Part shown: positions 19,470-31,735 of the stretch, piece after piece
Numbering within the stretch: the stretch's first letter is position 1
Layout of the letters: every line of letters begins with the position of its first letter
Assembly (NCBI GenBank): GCA_030407315.1
Contig: JALQPE010002554.1
Location: 62,001-126,000 of the forward strand
Length of the DNA: 64,000 nt
Origin: Asparagopsis taxiformis
Lineage: Eukaryota; Rhodophyta; Florideophyceae; Bonnemaisoniales; Bonnemaisoniaceae
Reading direction: 5' to 3'
Program-made: the position numbers and the translations under genes
The notes under the pieces: generated by a model
What the model was told of the DNA's origin: nothing
Database searches by the model: none
What the model saw: the letters and a program-made list of their open reading frames with translations, nothing else

Positions 19470-21606
19470 GCGCCAATTAGTCCTTGCGCAATCACACAAT
19501 CCATTACAGCACCGAGGTTTGACGTAATATGCGATTGAATCCAATCCTCGGACACTAGAACAAGTGATGAGCAACGGTTTACATCATCAACGACATGAAC
19601 AATTCCAGACCCTTTCCGCTTTTCCACACCTCAACAGCCTCTCTCGTCGCAGTTCGGCTTGCAAACACATGCTGTGACTGTGCACTAGTCTGTTGTTCGC
19701 TTTCGATCACGTCCGTTTCTTCCCTTGCGAGCCCTGGAGACTGGACATGCAGTACACCACCATACCAACTAATTGCTGAAAAGCTACCCCCACATATTGA
19801 CTGTACCTCCTTGTAAACTCCTTCTGCCGTGCACCTCCTTTCCCCTTCGGTTAATCCAAACAATCCACAGTGGTCACAAGCCAAGCATCCATGCGCTCCA
19901 ACGTTAGTTTGCTCGTCTCTATGTCCATTACTTGTTCTGGTCGTATCGAATAACCCCTGAAGATGTCCAGCACATTCACAGCAACACGGTTGTTAAACTA
20001 TGCATCACCATTCACTTCCATTTCGAAGCTGTCAGGAACCATGCCTTTGCTGTATCGCAGCTCTGAGAACGGTGCCGTTCGCCACCTCCCCATATCCAAA
20101 TCACCGTTGCTTTCCCGTTTCAAAAGCTTCTCAGACGCTTCGCGCTTTTGATCCTCTCGCTCGTCCATCTCAGCTCGCGTCGTCAGCATCGTGCATCTAG
20201 ACATTAATTTCGTGTACCCCAGCGAACCGAACAATCTGTCCCTCGCATTACGCTTCCGTGCACTCATCACGTCGGACAGTTTCTGCGTCACCTTCACTTT
20301 CAATTCTTTGCTCCCCACCACAGCCTCTTGACAGCACACACGCTGCTCCTCATCGGAAAAACACATCACACCACGGACTTTGACGCAGTACGTGTCGCAC
20401 CAAGTTATTCAGCAGATCACTCTCGTCCCTGTACGAAGGTGTATACCACTGCAGATTCTTGATGATATAGCCCGGAGGGGTAGCAATATATCCTACACCG
20501 TTTTCGCTCCAAGGTGTCCCTTCTACCGGCTCTACCTCGATGGTACGTCCAGTCCAACGTCTCTGCGTTTGTTACGCCATAGGGTCCAGCTCCATAGTCT
20601 CGTTCTTGCACCACTTTGGCAGGTTTTCCTCAACCGCCCTAAGAACTCCAAGGTATTTCACAGGAATGGCTTTCTGTATGTTCGACTTACCGCCACCGTG
20701 ATCACTGATTCTACCTGTTCTCGCAATTTCAGTAAGGCTGGCATTTTCCGCCTGCAGAGTCTTCACCTTAGCCTCCAACGCAACAATCTCTGTGGTGAGC
20801 GCCTTGTTTGCTATGTCCTGGCTAAACACTTTTTTCCAGCTCCGCGATCTTCTTCTTCTGCGCATTGATGCGACTCGCCATTAAATCGATGGATTCCGGC
20901 GGATGCAACCTTTCTGCCCTCAATGTCCCCCCATCTCGCACACTATCGGGAATATGAAGTCCTCGATCGGCAATAACAGGCCCTCGCGGGGACGCTAGGC
21001 GTAGATTTTGTACCAATGATGGTCCTTTGCGACGAGGACCGCACTCTGGCTGCTCCGTCCCCTTAGTACCACCTAACCGTCGATAATTGTTGGCTTCCTG
21101 TAAACGTTGCTCAGAAACAACATCCCTTGGCGCTATCCTCGGGTCCCTGACTGCATTATCTGGTGGGGATGATGTACTCGGCATAGTTGGCGCAGTGGGG
21201 GTCACAGCCTCCAGTGTCTCGGGAACCCCCGGCTGGGACTCCGTCTGCAGCACCTCCGCATCTGCCGACCCGGGAGGAACTACCTTTGCCATAGCACTCT
21301 GCCGCAATTCCAACATGTTTTGAGCCACTATCATGTCATCATCATGATGTTCACTGTCCCTGCGAGCACGCTTGCCTCGGTCAAGCCCCATCTCTCTCCG
21401 CGCCGTTCCTCCTTCCTCACTTTCTCGCTGCGGATCCCCAGTTCTGCGCCGGTCCGTCTTGCGACTACCGGACCGCGGTTCAATGCTGCCGGTAGGCCCA
21501 GACCGCTTTTCGCACGGGATTGTCGGGCACTCGTTACAGCAGCTGCTGACCGGTTTTTCTGGAGGCCCGGAGGCTTTGGAGCTTTCTTCGCAATACGCGG
21601 CGGCAT
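19439..21606 (-). pseudogene. Decayed gene with basic N-terminus, coiled coil and Cys motif
   Basis: The probable start is the ATG at 21606 (MPPRIAKKAPKPPG...), giving a basic N-terminal region. A frame change in a G run near 21395 leads to an acidic, Pro/Ser-rich middle. A second change in the A run near 20830 leads into a coiled coil (AELEK...LTTEIVALEAKVKTLQAEN). Further frames follow at 19998-20369 and 19579-19884, the latter with CLACDHCG, a Cys cluster that could bind zinc, and end at 19439. At least four frame changes and a TAG show it is broken. I do not recognise the family. It converges on the transposase-like relic at 18366. Confidence 0.5.
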
Positions 21607-21776
21607 AATGAAGCCTTCCCGGAAGCGATGGAAGGATTGAGTTGCACAAGATACAAAAAAGATTGCTGTATAGTGTCGGTAACCACAACGGTCTGCGATG
21701 AACGTTCAGGTCAGGTCAAGTACCGGAGAATACGCCAAAGCCCAGATTGTATACGGTAGGCAGTCATCAACAGTAT

Positions 21777-22035
21777 TTAATGAGGTACAATTACAGCTGT
21801 AGAGCTAGGCCGCGAGCACCCCAATGTCCGGAAGACGTCCTGATTTGAATTAAAATTTGGGCTATTCTCAAAAACATGCACATGTGAACATGTTTTTGAG
21901 ATGGGGGTGTGCCGTACGGCACAATCGACCCGCTGAAATCGATGTTTTTTGCAATATTTTTTTCTGCCCTGAATTGTAGAATTTCTGGGCTGGACAGCAA
22001 TGCAACTGAGCTGGACATCCACCGGGCGTCCATTT
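21777..22035 (-). repeat. R repeat, reversed, downstream of the SET gene
   Basis: This is the long R form, including GGGGTGCTCGCGGCC and CTAGCT, in the opposite orientation to the R at 25770. The two face outward on either side of the methyltransferase-SET gene, like long inverted repeats. Confidence 0.85.
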
Positions 22036-22265
22036 CAACTTGGTCTTGTATTTTGCATCTGCACGCATAACAGCAACCAAGCAGTCAGGTTCACTGCTCG
22101 GACGAAGTGCACCTAGATTGTGAACGATTGGTTTTTGACAGGCGAGTACTGCTGAATAGGTTTCACCCTGGACTAATGGTGGCTGGACATGCTGCATTAT
22201 ATGATATACTTCAACTCTGGAACGTAGCTTTATTTGTAGTCGAAATGAGAACATCTTTCGTGACC

Positions 22266-25200
22266 CTAATTCCATGCTCTAAACGCTGTCCCATAATGAA
22301 CGTAGAGCTCCTGCCCCGGACGGATATCGCGGATTGCACGTACTACGATGATCTTCGGATTTTCTAGGTCCTTCGCCTTGAGCTTCTTCCCCGTCGAACC
22401 GCTGCTGTAGTTCTCGACAAACTCGACGTTGGCCATCCGCCTGGTGTCTTCCGCCGGAGTGTCCTCACCTCGCAAATACCGCGGGTCGTTGATGAACTGC
22501 GCCGAACAGAACGGAGCCGGAACAATCCAAATTGGATGCTCGATGTTTTCGTCGTCCTCCGCTGTTGCATACAGCTTGATGGCATACATCAAGAATGTTT
22601 CCTTCGTTATCGCCATGTGACCCTCTCCGTACGCGAACCTCATCGACTCCTTGCTCATATCAGAGTACACAACAGTTCCGTAGTATGCACATACTTCGTC
22701 GCCAACATTAAATGTCTGTTCAGCGAAGAGCCCTCTTCCTGCATTTGGATGCTTAATCAGCGATGGTCGAACGCTCAATTTTTCGCAACACAATCGTGTG
22801 CCCGCATCACGCGAGGGTTTTCAGTTTGCAACCAGCGGCGCAGGGAAGGTGGCCAATAATGTACCGGTTTTTCCATGTGCTCGTGCGACGCAATCGACTC
22901 TGGGCACAGCTGCCAGAGGTACTGCCGAATATATTTCGGGAACCTCTGGTACAGGGGAAGGCCAGGTGGGGGTTCGATGATCCTGCGTTCCCTCTGCGTA
23001 CGCATCGTGACAGAGGGGGACGCCAAGAACTTCTCAGCACTCTGTTTCGCTTCTGTCGTGACCCTCATGTCAGTGTTGTTTGAAAGAATTACACGTGACA
23101 TGACTGCACACAGCTTTGGAAGCGATCGTGCCACACACAATTTGTCCATGTCACTGCCGACGAAAACACGGTGCTCAGGCAAGCTCATAGCTTCTTTTCC
23201 CGTTGCGAAAGTGCCAGAGAATGGATCGACAACAATATCAACAGGCTGTGAATGCTGGCTGACCAATGCCATCATGAGAGCGACGCTCTTCTGCTCTGCA
23301 CGAACTCTGACCGTAGCACCAGTTGTGGTCCTTGTTCGCCACACCATTTCATTCGAATCGATGGCAGGAATATTGATGGTGACGTTTCACCACGCCGGGT
23401 ACGTGCCGTCCATGTATCCGTGGTTCCTATAGGCCACCATCTCGCTTCCAGTCTTGAACGGAACACCTCGCTTCCAGAAGTGGATAGCGACCTCTGCCAT
23501 GTTCATGCGTTGGTACCTCTTCCGCCCCGGCATTTGATAGAGGTGCCCAGGTAATCGGACAAACAACAGAGGTACCTCGTCAACGAAGAAAACTGAATTC
23601 CGAACGACGTCCTCCTCCTCCTCGTCCTCATCCTCATCCGCGCTTTCTTCGCCACTGTGCTGCGATGCTTCGGAGTCCGAATTCATGGACGTAACCTCTT
23701 CTTCATCCGACCCCTCATCACTGGCAGCATCATCGGTTGGGCCTTCTGACTGCGGCCTTTTTTACGTTTACAAGTAATAGAACCATTCGTAGAACTGTAA
23801 AACGGAGCAGAACACGATGCCGCGGGGCGCAACAGCTCATCGAACACTTCGATGCTAGCCTGCATTTATTCTACAGTTAGTCTGTCGTACGAAGAGTTGG
23901 AATCGTTCCTCTTACGACGAACATTGTAGGGCGGATCAGTCAGAATGAGCTGAATGTTGCCCGTGATGGGCCTTTTTTCTCGGCTCTCGTCTGCACTGAC
24001 CAAATCTTCGAAAGTGACGTCGTACACTCGGCAATACTCACTCATTTTGGAAAGAAATTCCTTTGCGAGTACCTGCCCTTCGGTTTCCTACTCTTCTGTC
24101 GCATCGGGTGGCGGTGGCGGGGGAGACGGCCCTTGGGCAGTAAGACTGGTACTCCCAGGCCCAAGTTGAAGCCTGGTTGTGTGTCTTGTCGACGGAACCA
24201 AACCTCTCCCTCCTGTGTTGCGACGAGTGGGAGTGTCATCAACCGGCTTGGGGACCTTTTCTGCGTCCGCGGCTTGTGGTGCCGGGCGGAGGACAGCCAT
24301 AACGTCTTCGTCGAGGGTATCAAAGTACGCTGGCAGCTTGTCTGGATTTCCGCTAGAGAAGTATATTTCCAGTGCCCCCAGCGGTCGGACTCCGGCCAGG
24401 TGTACAGGTCCGGGTTGACGACAAGAAACTGCAACCGGTCGAAGAACTTCCTCACAAGGTCCCTAAATGAACTGTGCTGCGCACTGGTTCTTGTCTCTAC
24501 TTTTGCACCATATCCATCAGGATGAGATAGGGGAGCTTTGTCGTGGTAGAGATCTTGCTTCTGCTCCATCGGTGCGAATAGACCTTCATCGAGCACGTCA
24601 AACCAATGCTCACTGCTGTCGAAAATGATGTACGGCGCCATCAACTCTTCGAAGCTGGAAAACTTTGCGGCGAAGGCCACATCGGTCCAAGCATGGTATA
24701 AAACTTGAACCACGTAACAAGCTCGATTAGTGCTTTTCCGATGGGCTGGGACGCGTGCGGCTTCGTTCCCCTCTTCGGCCGCGTCGCCTATTCGGCGACG
24801 CGGCAGGTTCTTGTTGTGATTTCGGATGATAGACAACGCTTGGAAATACATCAATACCTCGAACGTTTCCGGTGGAGCAAGACCGAAGGCGCTTGGTTCC
24901 CCGCGCTGCGGCGCCTGTAGTGGCGAAGGAAGCATGTTACATCCAATAGGGAAGGTCTGCGGCACGATCCCAGAAAGGATGCAGTGCTCAACCCATTGCC
25001 CGATACGCTGATCCTGTCTTGAAAACTCGGCAATCGGTAATGCCAGACGAACAATCTGCTTGGCTCGCTCAACGTTCATCTCTGCCATGACGATTTCGGC
25101 AACATCCGCCTCGACTCCAGCAGTTTTCGAACGACCGCTGAAGGAAATGCTGAGTCGACCTTGCAGCGCCATAAATTTTTCTTCCGTGCCCTGCGCAACC

Positions 25201-25454
25201 CAAGCGCCAAGGTCCGCGTATGTGGATCCTCCCGGCTTGTCCGTCACGTCTGCGAAACTTGGGTGGGCGAATAAATCCAGCAAGAGGCGGAGGAAGTCTT
25301 TGCCAGCGAGAGTAGTTTCGCGGGCGGCGAGACCTACGTTTCGACGTGTACCCATGTCACTAGAATCCTCCCAAGGGCTAGCGGATTCGCGCAGAATTGG
25401 CACGGTTGCGTCGTCAACGATCGGATTGTTGTTGCGCCTGCGCTTATTCGTCAT
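22266..25454 (-). pseudogene. Gene N / DPPY adenine methyltransferase / SET domain fusion (damaged)
   Basis: This is one gene of about 1060 codons starting at ATG 25454. Residues 1-410 match gene N copy 1 and are of unknown function. Near residue 505 LILTDPPYNV is motif IV of an N6-adenine DNA methyltransferase. Near 740 VVDPFSGTFATG is the AdoMet motif I; this order (IV before I) is that of beta-class enzymes. Between them lies an Asp/Glu-rich insert. Residues ~895-1055 form a SET domain: HPNAGRGLFA, the AQFIND motif, ANVEFV, and PGQELYVHYG. Damage: in-frame TAG 24088-24090, TAA 23866-23868 and TGA 23387-23389, plus single-base shortening of runs at 24375-24379 (C5; C6 in copy 1), 23758-23763 and 22779-22783. 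The reading resumes cleanly each time, so decay or base errors are recent. Confidence 0.75.
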
Positions 25455-25769
25455 AATGGAATGAGTGGAAATTCGGTACAGGATGGCGACCGCTCGGCGA
25501 GACAGTCAAATTTGACGACTTATCTCGTGACGTTTGCTCTCTTTCGTGAGGAACACTGGTTGATATCGAACGGAACAGAGTATACGGGTACACAGCACTG
25601 GAAAGGTCTTGAAACCCGTAACCGGTGTAGGTAATAAGTTGTGACGGATACGTGGTAGAGAAAAATTTTAAAAAGATTGTGATTCCCTGTCTTTGAGGGT
25701 TGTACTCACGGCCGCCAGTCACATAGGTTTTCACAGGTGCATCACGCTTACCAGGTGAGCGACATCCGG

Positions 25770-26230
25770 ACGGCCACTGGACGTGGGGATGTCCAGCTGA
25801 GATGCATTGCTGGCCAGACCAGAAATTCTACAATTTCGGGCACAAAAAATATTGCAAAAAAACTTGATTTCGGCCGGTCGATTGTGCCGTACGGCACACC
25901 CCCATCTCAAAAACATGTTCACATGTGCATGTTTTTGAGAATAGCCCAGATTTTCATTCCAATCAGGGTGTCTAATTTGGCCACAACGGCCCCAGGAACC
26001 GGCCGCCGCCCCGATCGGGGCTATCACTGGCTTCCTAAAGCACCAACTGTAAGCCAAAATCGCGTCGGACGAAGGGTCGATTTCAGGCTCAACACGTCAG
26101 GGACAGGTCTTGGTCCTTGTTTCATCATGGTCCCGCCCCACTCTCTCACGACCAACCTGAAATGGACATCCGGTGGATGTCCAGCTCGATTGCATTGCTG
26201 GCCAGCCCAGAAATTCTAAAATTTCCGAAA
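25770..26230 (+). repeat. R repeat upstream of gene N copy 2, with partial second unit
   Basis: The full core runs from GGACGTGGGGATGTCCAGCT to GGGTGTCTAATTTGG, followed by the GC-rich segment. A partial unit then joins the G-rich arm at 26155-26230. It lies where the dioxygenase gene sits in the 3-10 kb copy, so that gene has been lost here. Confidence 0.8.
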
Positions 26231-27858
26231 AATCAATTTGGTGGCCCAGCATCTCCTGTGCCGAAAATTCCCGCACTCAGTTCTGATATACGTCTAGACG
26301 TGTTTCCCACTTGTACGCATCAGGGAAGGCGTCACGGAAGGTTGACACTACGCTACTTGTGTACCGCGTCCTCTGAAATAGCGAGTAGTGTTTGTTGTAT
26401 AGTTGTGGAGTATGCGTCTAGTGGTTTGTAAAGCTTGCAGAACGGGATAGGGATGTGGGTGGCCCTATTTTATGAATACATGAGTACCAATATTCAGGGT
26501 TGACAAAGCGGAAAGGCATAGGCTCGGACATGTTTGAGGTTGCATAGTGGAGAAAATATTTACATCGAAATTTACATGGAGCTGATGGAGGTTTTAAGGA
26601 TGAGGTATGAGAGGAAGAAAATTCTTCTGTGGTATGAGGATGTGTTCTGTGGGGGATGGAATCTTGGGATGGTACAGGGGGAGGTGGAAATGTACGGAGT
26701 ACGGGTTTAGATTGGAGTGTGATTCGGAGAGGAGTGCCGGCAAGCATATTATGGGGATTGGGGAGACGCTGCGGGGTGTTGGGGTAGTGAGGGCGGAGGA
26801 GGTGTTTAGGTGGGACCGTAGGAGGGTGCGGTTGAAGGCGCCGAGAGGAGGGGGTTTTAGGAAAGTGAGGAGAAAGAGGGGGAGGGGGGGTGGTGTCTGT
26901 TCTGGCTGTGGTGAGTGGGGATGTGATGGAGAAGAAGGGGGATATTGTATTTGGGGAGGGAGGGGAGTGGGAGGAAGGGTGCGAAGTGGAGGGTTGATAT
27001 GTGTTTCAGAGCGGGGAGGTTTCTGGGGAGACGGCGGGGAGCGGGAGCGTGGGCCGGTGGTGGTGGTGTATACGGTATCGAAGATGCGGATGGCGTGGGG
27101 GCATGGAGCAGCTGAGGGAGGGAGGGGTGGAGCAGGTCGGGCACGGGATGGGGAGTGAGAGGTTTTGGAAGAGTAAGCTGCAGGGGAAGTTTGTGGAGAG
27201 GGCGAAGGAGAGGGGTTGAGGGTAGAGGAGAGAGGGTATTGAAGAACAATACGTTGCAAAGGTGATGGGGGAGAGCATGGTCGAGGAGACAGGGGGTGTT
27301 TTGCCCTATTCTGAGGTAGTATGGGGACTGGTTATACGAAATCTGTACGGTAGAGCAGAAAAGTATGTATGGAATGGAGGTGTGCAACGTGGAAGCGGGG
27401 TTAGGTAGCTGAAAATGCGTGCTAGAGTGGCATTGGGGGTGTTTGAGGTACGGTACGGGGGAGGTGAGCACCAACTGGAAGGGTGTGTGAGCGAGAGGAT
27501 GAAAAAATTAAAGACAAAATTGGAGTCGACCGACAAGGGAAAATAGAGTGGTCGCCGTGATGGATGCGGACATCCAAGTCGAGCACGGCGGCAGAAATTT
27601 CTGGGGTCGAAATTTTTGAATTTCTGAACCGGCGCCCGTCCTAGGTGGACATAGACATGGTGGAAGTCCATCCCGAGGAGGACATCCGTGGTACTAGAAA
27701 CAATGAATGTCGTCCTAGTAATACTAGACGTACTAGACCGCTGGACGTCCGGTTCTAGGCGGACATCCAAAAATACTGGAGAACATGGACGTCCGCCTAG
27801 TAATACTAGGTGTACTAGAGGTTGTGGACGTCCGCGTCCATTTCCGAGAACACAGACG
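26095..27858 (+). mobile_element. G-rich terminal arm, copy b
   Basis: Nearly identical to 8826-10596 and ending with ...TTCCGAGAACACAGACG at 27858 (flank CT). It follows the methyltransferase-SET gene instead of a dioxygenase gene. It lacks the inserts seen in the other two copies and so serves as the empty-site reference. Confidence 0.7.
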
Positions 27859-28084
27859 CTGAGCTCTGTAAATTTCGCTAACCATACATTCGATTCCCAG
27901 ACTTCGCAGTCGATCCACTGTCAACAGGGCGACTCGGAACCTGTGCTTGAATCGCGTCTGCGACAACTTTATTGAAATGTAATCGGAGGCATTGATTAGT
28001 GCAGTGGTCTGTTGTTCCTTCGACTTGCTGTTCTCCTGCGCGACACGCCACGCCTCGGTTGCAGCTTCGCATTGCTGCTTACGA

Positions 28085-29010
28085 GCGTTGATGGGTCCGG
28101 TATACACACGACACATTTCCTATCCGAGCCTCGAATGGTAGACTTTGGAAAAACTCAGTGAATAGGTTGAAACATGTTTCTGTATACTTCGCCCGCACCT
28201 CACCTTCAAACCCGTAGATGCAGTTCATATTTTGCGACTCATGATTCCCCCTTGTCAAGTGGAAGGCTTCTAGACACCACACTTTGATGGCCAATAGCGT
28301 CAGTATCACTTCAGCGCTGAACGAACCTCTGTCCACAAAGTCCCCGTTGAAGACGTATGGATTTTCCGCCGACGGTTTACCGTTCTCCTAAAATATAGAG
28401 TTGGCCAGGTCATAATATTGTCCATGAACATCTCCACAGACTGTGATCTTTTCTCCTGCACGAACTGTAACTTCCACAATGTTTGGAAGTGTATCCATAA
28501 TGTTTTCTGCAGCGAGAACAGTCATGACTGCAAATTTCATATGAAGCTTTTCCTGATTACGGAATTTGCTCAACAGTTGCTCAACAAATTCAAGAGTTAC
28601 TGTGCCGTATTCCTGTATCCGAGGTCCAGTATAGGAATTTTACGGTCATGCTGTCAACATCGATTGTATCAGAGACGCGCTGACGTAGAAATTCACTCTC
28701 TATAGCCTCTGCAAATTCTATCTCCCTGGTTCACCGTTTGCATTCTTTAAATTTCTGAGCAGCGTCCTTATCACCGGTCAGCATCTTGACTATTAATGTA
28801 TAGTCTTTCTTAGCATCATTGTATTTAGTAAGCGAAAGTTGCGCATTGCCACGACGGTAATACGCTTTCACGTAAATGGAGTTTCGTGCGAGTGCCTCTG
28901 TTGCATCGCTGATAGCAAGGCCGTATTGCTCCATGAAGATGTATCTTAACATGAGCATATGGGCGATTCCCAAGAAGCACCGCTTTAATTTTGCGACTGT
29001 CGCCCACATG
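28085..29010 (-). pseudogene. Protein phosphatase 5 relic
   Basis: Reading leftward: TPR repeats (GLAISDATEALAR, then YVKAYYRRGNAQL), the linker, and the start of the PPP catalytic domain with KITVCGDVHGQYYDL, GDFVDRGSFSAEV and LTRGNHESQNMN. These include metal-binding residues of the GDxHG, GDxVDRG and GNHE motifs. The gene stops after EARIGN near 28090, before the HGG part, so about a third of the catalytic domain is gone. In-frame stops follow KECKR (TGA) and ANSIF (TAG), and at least two frameshifts are present. It is a dead fragment of the TPR-containing Ser/Thr phosphatase. Confidence 0.8.
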
Positions 29011-29739
29011 CTGTTGTAGCAACCTGTTTCTGCGAGAAGCTGCTATTCCACGACAACTGGTAGGCATGAATGAAGGATTGATTGATGGATAATCCCAGCT
29101 CGAGAGGAGTGTTGGTTGGAGCAGTATTCAAGTGAAGTCGGAGGTTCAAATTAGTACGTTCGTGCGACAAAACAAGTTGGTTTGTTGCGGTTCATCATGG
29201 GGCTTTTGCTGCGCTTCGGAGATTTGCGGTTGTGCATTTGGCGGGGGCTGATGGCTTATTGCGGGTTGCGATAAATTGGAATGAAATGGTGCTCGTTTGC
29301 TAGAATAAAATTCGCTCGCGGTGTGAGTTGAGCGGGAGCAGTTTGCTTCTCTGCAGAAAGTCATGGTTCGCTTTGAGGTTTAGATCGCGGACTTCGGTGC
29401 AGTTGGGAATGTAGTTGCTGTGGAATGGCCTCTCGGTCACTATTTGCGAGCTGCAATGTTGGATGCAGATGATTAGCAAGTTTTGGCGTCGATGGCTGTG
29501 GGGAAACAACAACCGAGGCGGGTGGGTGCTGTGGCGCTGGAGCGTCTACATGGTCGAGATTAAGACTTGGATTTAAAAGAGTAACACCAGCCTCCATGAC
29601 GTGATCGCTGTCGCATTTTGGCATCCAGGTCCACCACATCTGAAGCAATGTGTGGATGGGGCGACAGTGCTTTCGGGTGGTAGTTTGCGGTTCCTGTGGG
29701 GCAAGCGCAAATGGGGCGACGGGATAGTTTGCGTTAGGA
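29011..29739. other. No gene recognised
   Basis: Only Pro/Ser-rich short frames on the minus strand (29361-29648) with no family signature. Confidence 0.35.
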
Positions 29740-30437
29740 GGAAAAAAGCGAGCTCATTGATCGAGTGGAAATTTCATCCACACTTCGAATGTTTACATTC
29801 AAACTGCAGACGCCGCAGCATCGCCTTGGCTTACGGGTGGGATATCATATGTTCGTCAAGGCTGTCGTAGACGGAAAGACGGTCATGAGAGCGTTCACAC
29901 CTGTCTCATCGGACAGCGATTACGGGCGATTCGTAATTTGCATGAAGGTGTACCAACGCGGTGTAGATCCCAACTTAGGCCCTGTCGGACACTTCGGATA
30001 CGACGGACGCAGAAGGTACACGTTGCATGGGGAGGTGAAATACACGAAGAAATTGGGATTCATCTGTGGTGGAAACTGTTCTGACGCCGGTTTATCAGAT
30101 TATGCAGGCGATTGAAATGGATGAGGAAGATGATACGGAGGTGTATCTGATCTATAGCAACCATAAGGTGTGCCAGATTCTGATGCATGAACAGTTGAAG
30201 AATATGGTGGCCAAGCGTGATAACATCCATGTGCTGCATACGCTCGTTGAGACGCCGGAGGTATGGCAGGGAGAACAGGGTCATGTGAACGAGGAAATGG
30301 TTGCGAGATTCATCCGCATGCGGATGAAGGATGTGTTGCTGGTGTTTGTGGGCGATGCAATATGGTGGATCAAGTTTGTATGCCCAATCTGGCCAAGATC
30401 GGCTATGATACGCAGAGCGTTGTGACATTGGTTTGAT
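29740..30437 (+). pseudogene. Nitrate reductase C-terminal relic (FAD/NAD(P)H domain)
   Basis: The frame from ELIDRVEISSTLRMFTF runs through GLRVGYHMFVKA, MRAFTPVSSD (the FAD-binding RxYT-type motif) and FICGG near 30065. It then shifts to LTPVYQIMQAIEMDEEDDTE and continues to the C-terminal NLAKIGYDTQSVVTL. Compared with the family, about 25 residues before the lead-in to GPVGH are missing. One further frameshift lies near 30390. The molybdenum and cytochrome b5 parts are absent. It is a dead fragment of an assimilatory nitrate reductase. Confidence 0.8.
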
Positions 30438-31712
30438 GGGATACGCAGAGGTAATTGATTTGTCTGCAAATGCTGTTTCACACTGTTTGGTTGAGGAGCC
30501 ACTTGGTTTGGCTGCATTCGCTGTATACAGCTTATATGTTATAACAACACGCTTGACACGATGACTCTATTCAAATGGTGCGCGGCGCAACCGCTGCTTA
30601 TAAACCTGCAGCCGTAAACCGAGTAAAACCAATATCAGAGGAGATGGATGTATTCGTGCTCGTGGATTGTGTGTTTGTGGTGAATTGGTGATCAATCAAT
30701 CAATGTGGTGCGTCTTGTAACAAGTTGCATTTGATCCACCCCGATTACGCATGGTCTTTGGCGGGACATCCATTAGCAACTGCACAGTGCAATATCTCTG
30801 CAAGCGCGGCGGACTGCGAACAGTATGTCATCTCGCTTTTGCACGGGGGATGGATGTGGCAGTTGATGCATTGTTACCATTCATAAATTGATGTGCACTA
30901 CCGTAGTGCAATAACCGGGGCAGTCTCAAAACGATAGGCCAGTCTGGAGACGGATGTGGGTGCGCTGCTGCGATGATGGGAGGCGCTAGCGGCGTCAGCG
31001 ATGAAGCCACACGCACGGGTAGCAGACAGAGCGATCGCTCTGTATGTGTCGACACATACAGAGAAGATAGCGCTAGTTGGTGAAGACACAACTTGAACGG
31101 AGTTTACAGAGAGTCACGGCTTCAATATTTGGAAGAGAATAGAGACCAATGCACAAACTCTTCAATATCTAATGATCTCCCGGAATCTTGGACGGCCACT
31201 ATGAAAAGTTGGGATTCTGTGGGTGACGGTAGAATCCACAGAGTGAATCGTAGAGCGTAGAGCAAAAGAACTTCGAGTAGAGAACAAAGAACATGTATTC
31301 AAGAGGTGCAGACAGTAGTAGTCCGTAGAATGGCAGAACAATGATCTGGAGAACAAAGAGCTGAGAAAACTTGTGCTTGTCTATCCTATCATGATGTGAG
31401 CAGAGGCGAGGGCTTATGTACTTAGCCGACGAACGGAAGGCCGCAAGAATCATAGGTGACTAGACCACCCAACAACGTGATTCAGTCTAATTGTGCAACC
31501 TACGATATGGGCAACACTGGCCCGAGCATAGTTGTCGAGATCACTTAAAACAGCCACCTAGCCGGTAAGGCGTGAGCATAGCAGTCCGATACTAACTGAT
31601 TGATTTCCATAGCCACCCCCCCTCTTGGACTGGCTTCACTTCTGCCAAGTAGTGCTTACTGAAAATATTAACTCCAAGCAGAGCAACTGTCGCAGTTTGG
31701 ATAATATTGACG
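30438..31712. other. No gene recognised
   Basis: Stops are frequent on both strands. One double-palindrome scar lies at 31026-31064. Confidence 0.4.
31026..31064. other. Double-palindrome scar, 2-bp overlap GA
   Basis: CAGAGCGA/TCGCTCTG is followed by CTGTATGTGTC/GACACATACAG. The left flank ends GA and the right flank begins GA. Neither centre has an extra base. Confidence 0.75.
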
Positions 31713-31735
31713 CTAAACTGCGGCGACAGTGACCC
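31685..31735. repeat. Imperfect inverted repeat
   Basis: AACTGTCGCAGTTT and AAACTGCGGCGACAGT lie either side of a 16-nt loop, near the end of the membrane-protein frame. It could act as a 3' hairpin. Confidence 0.4.
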
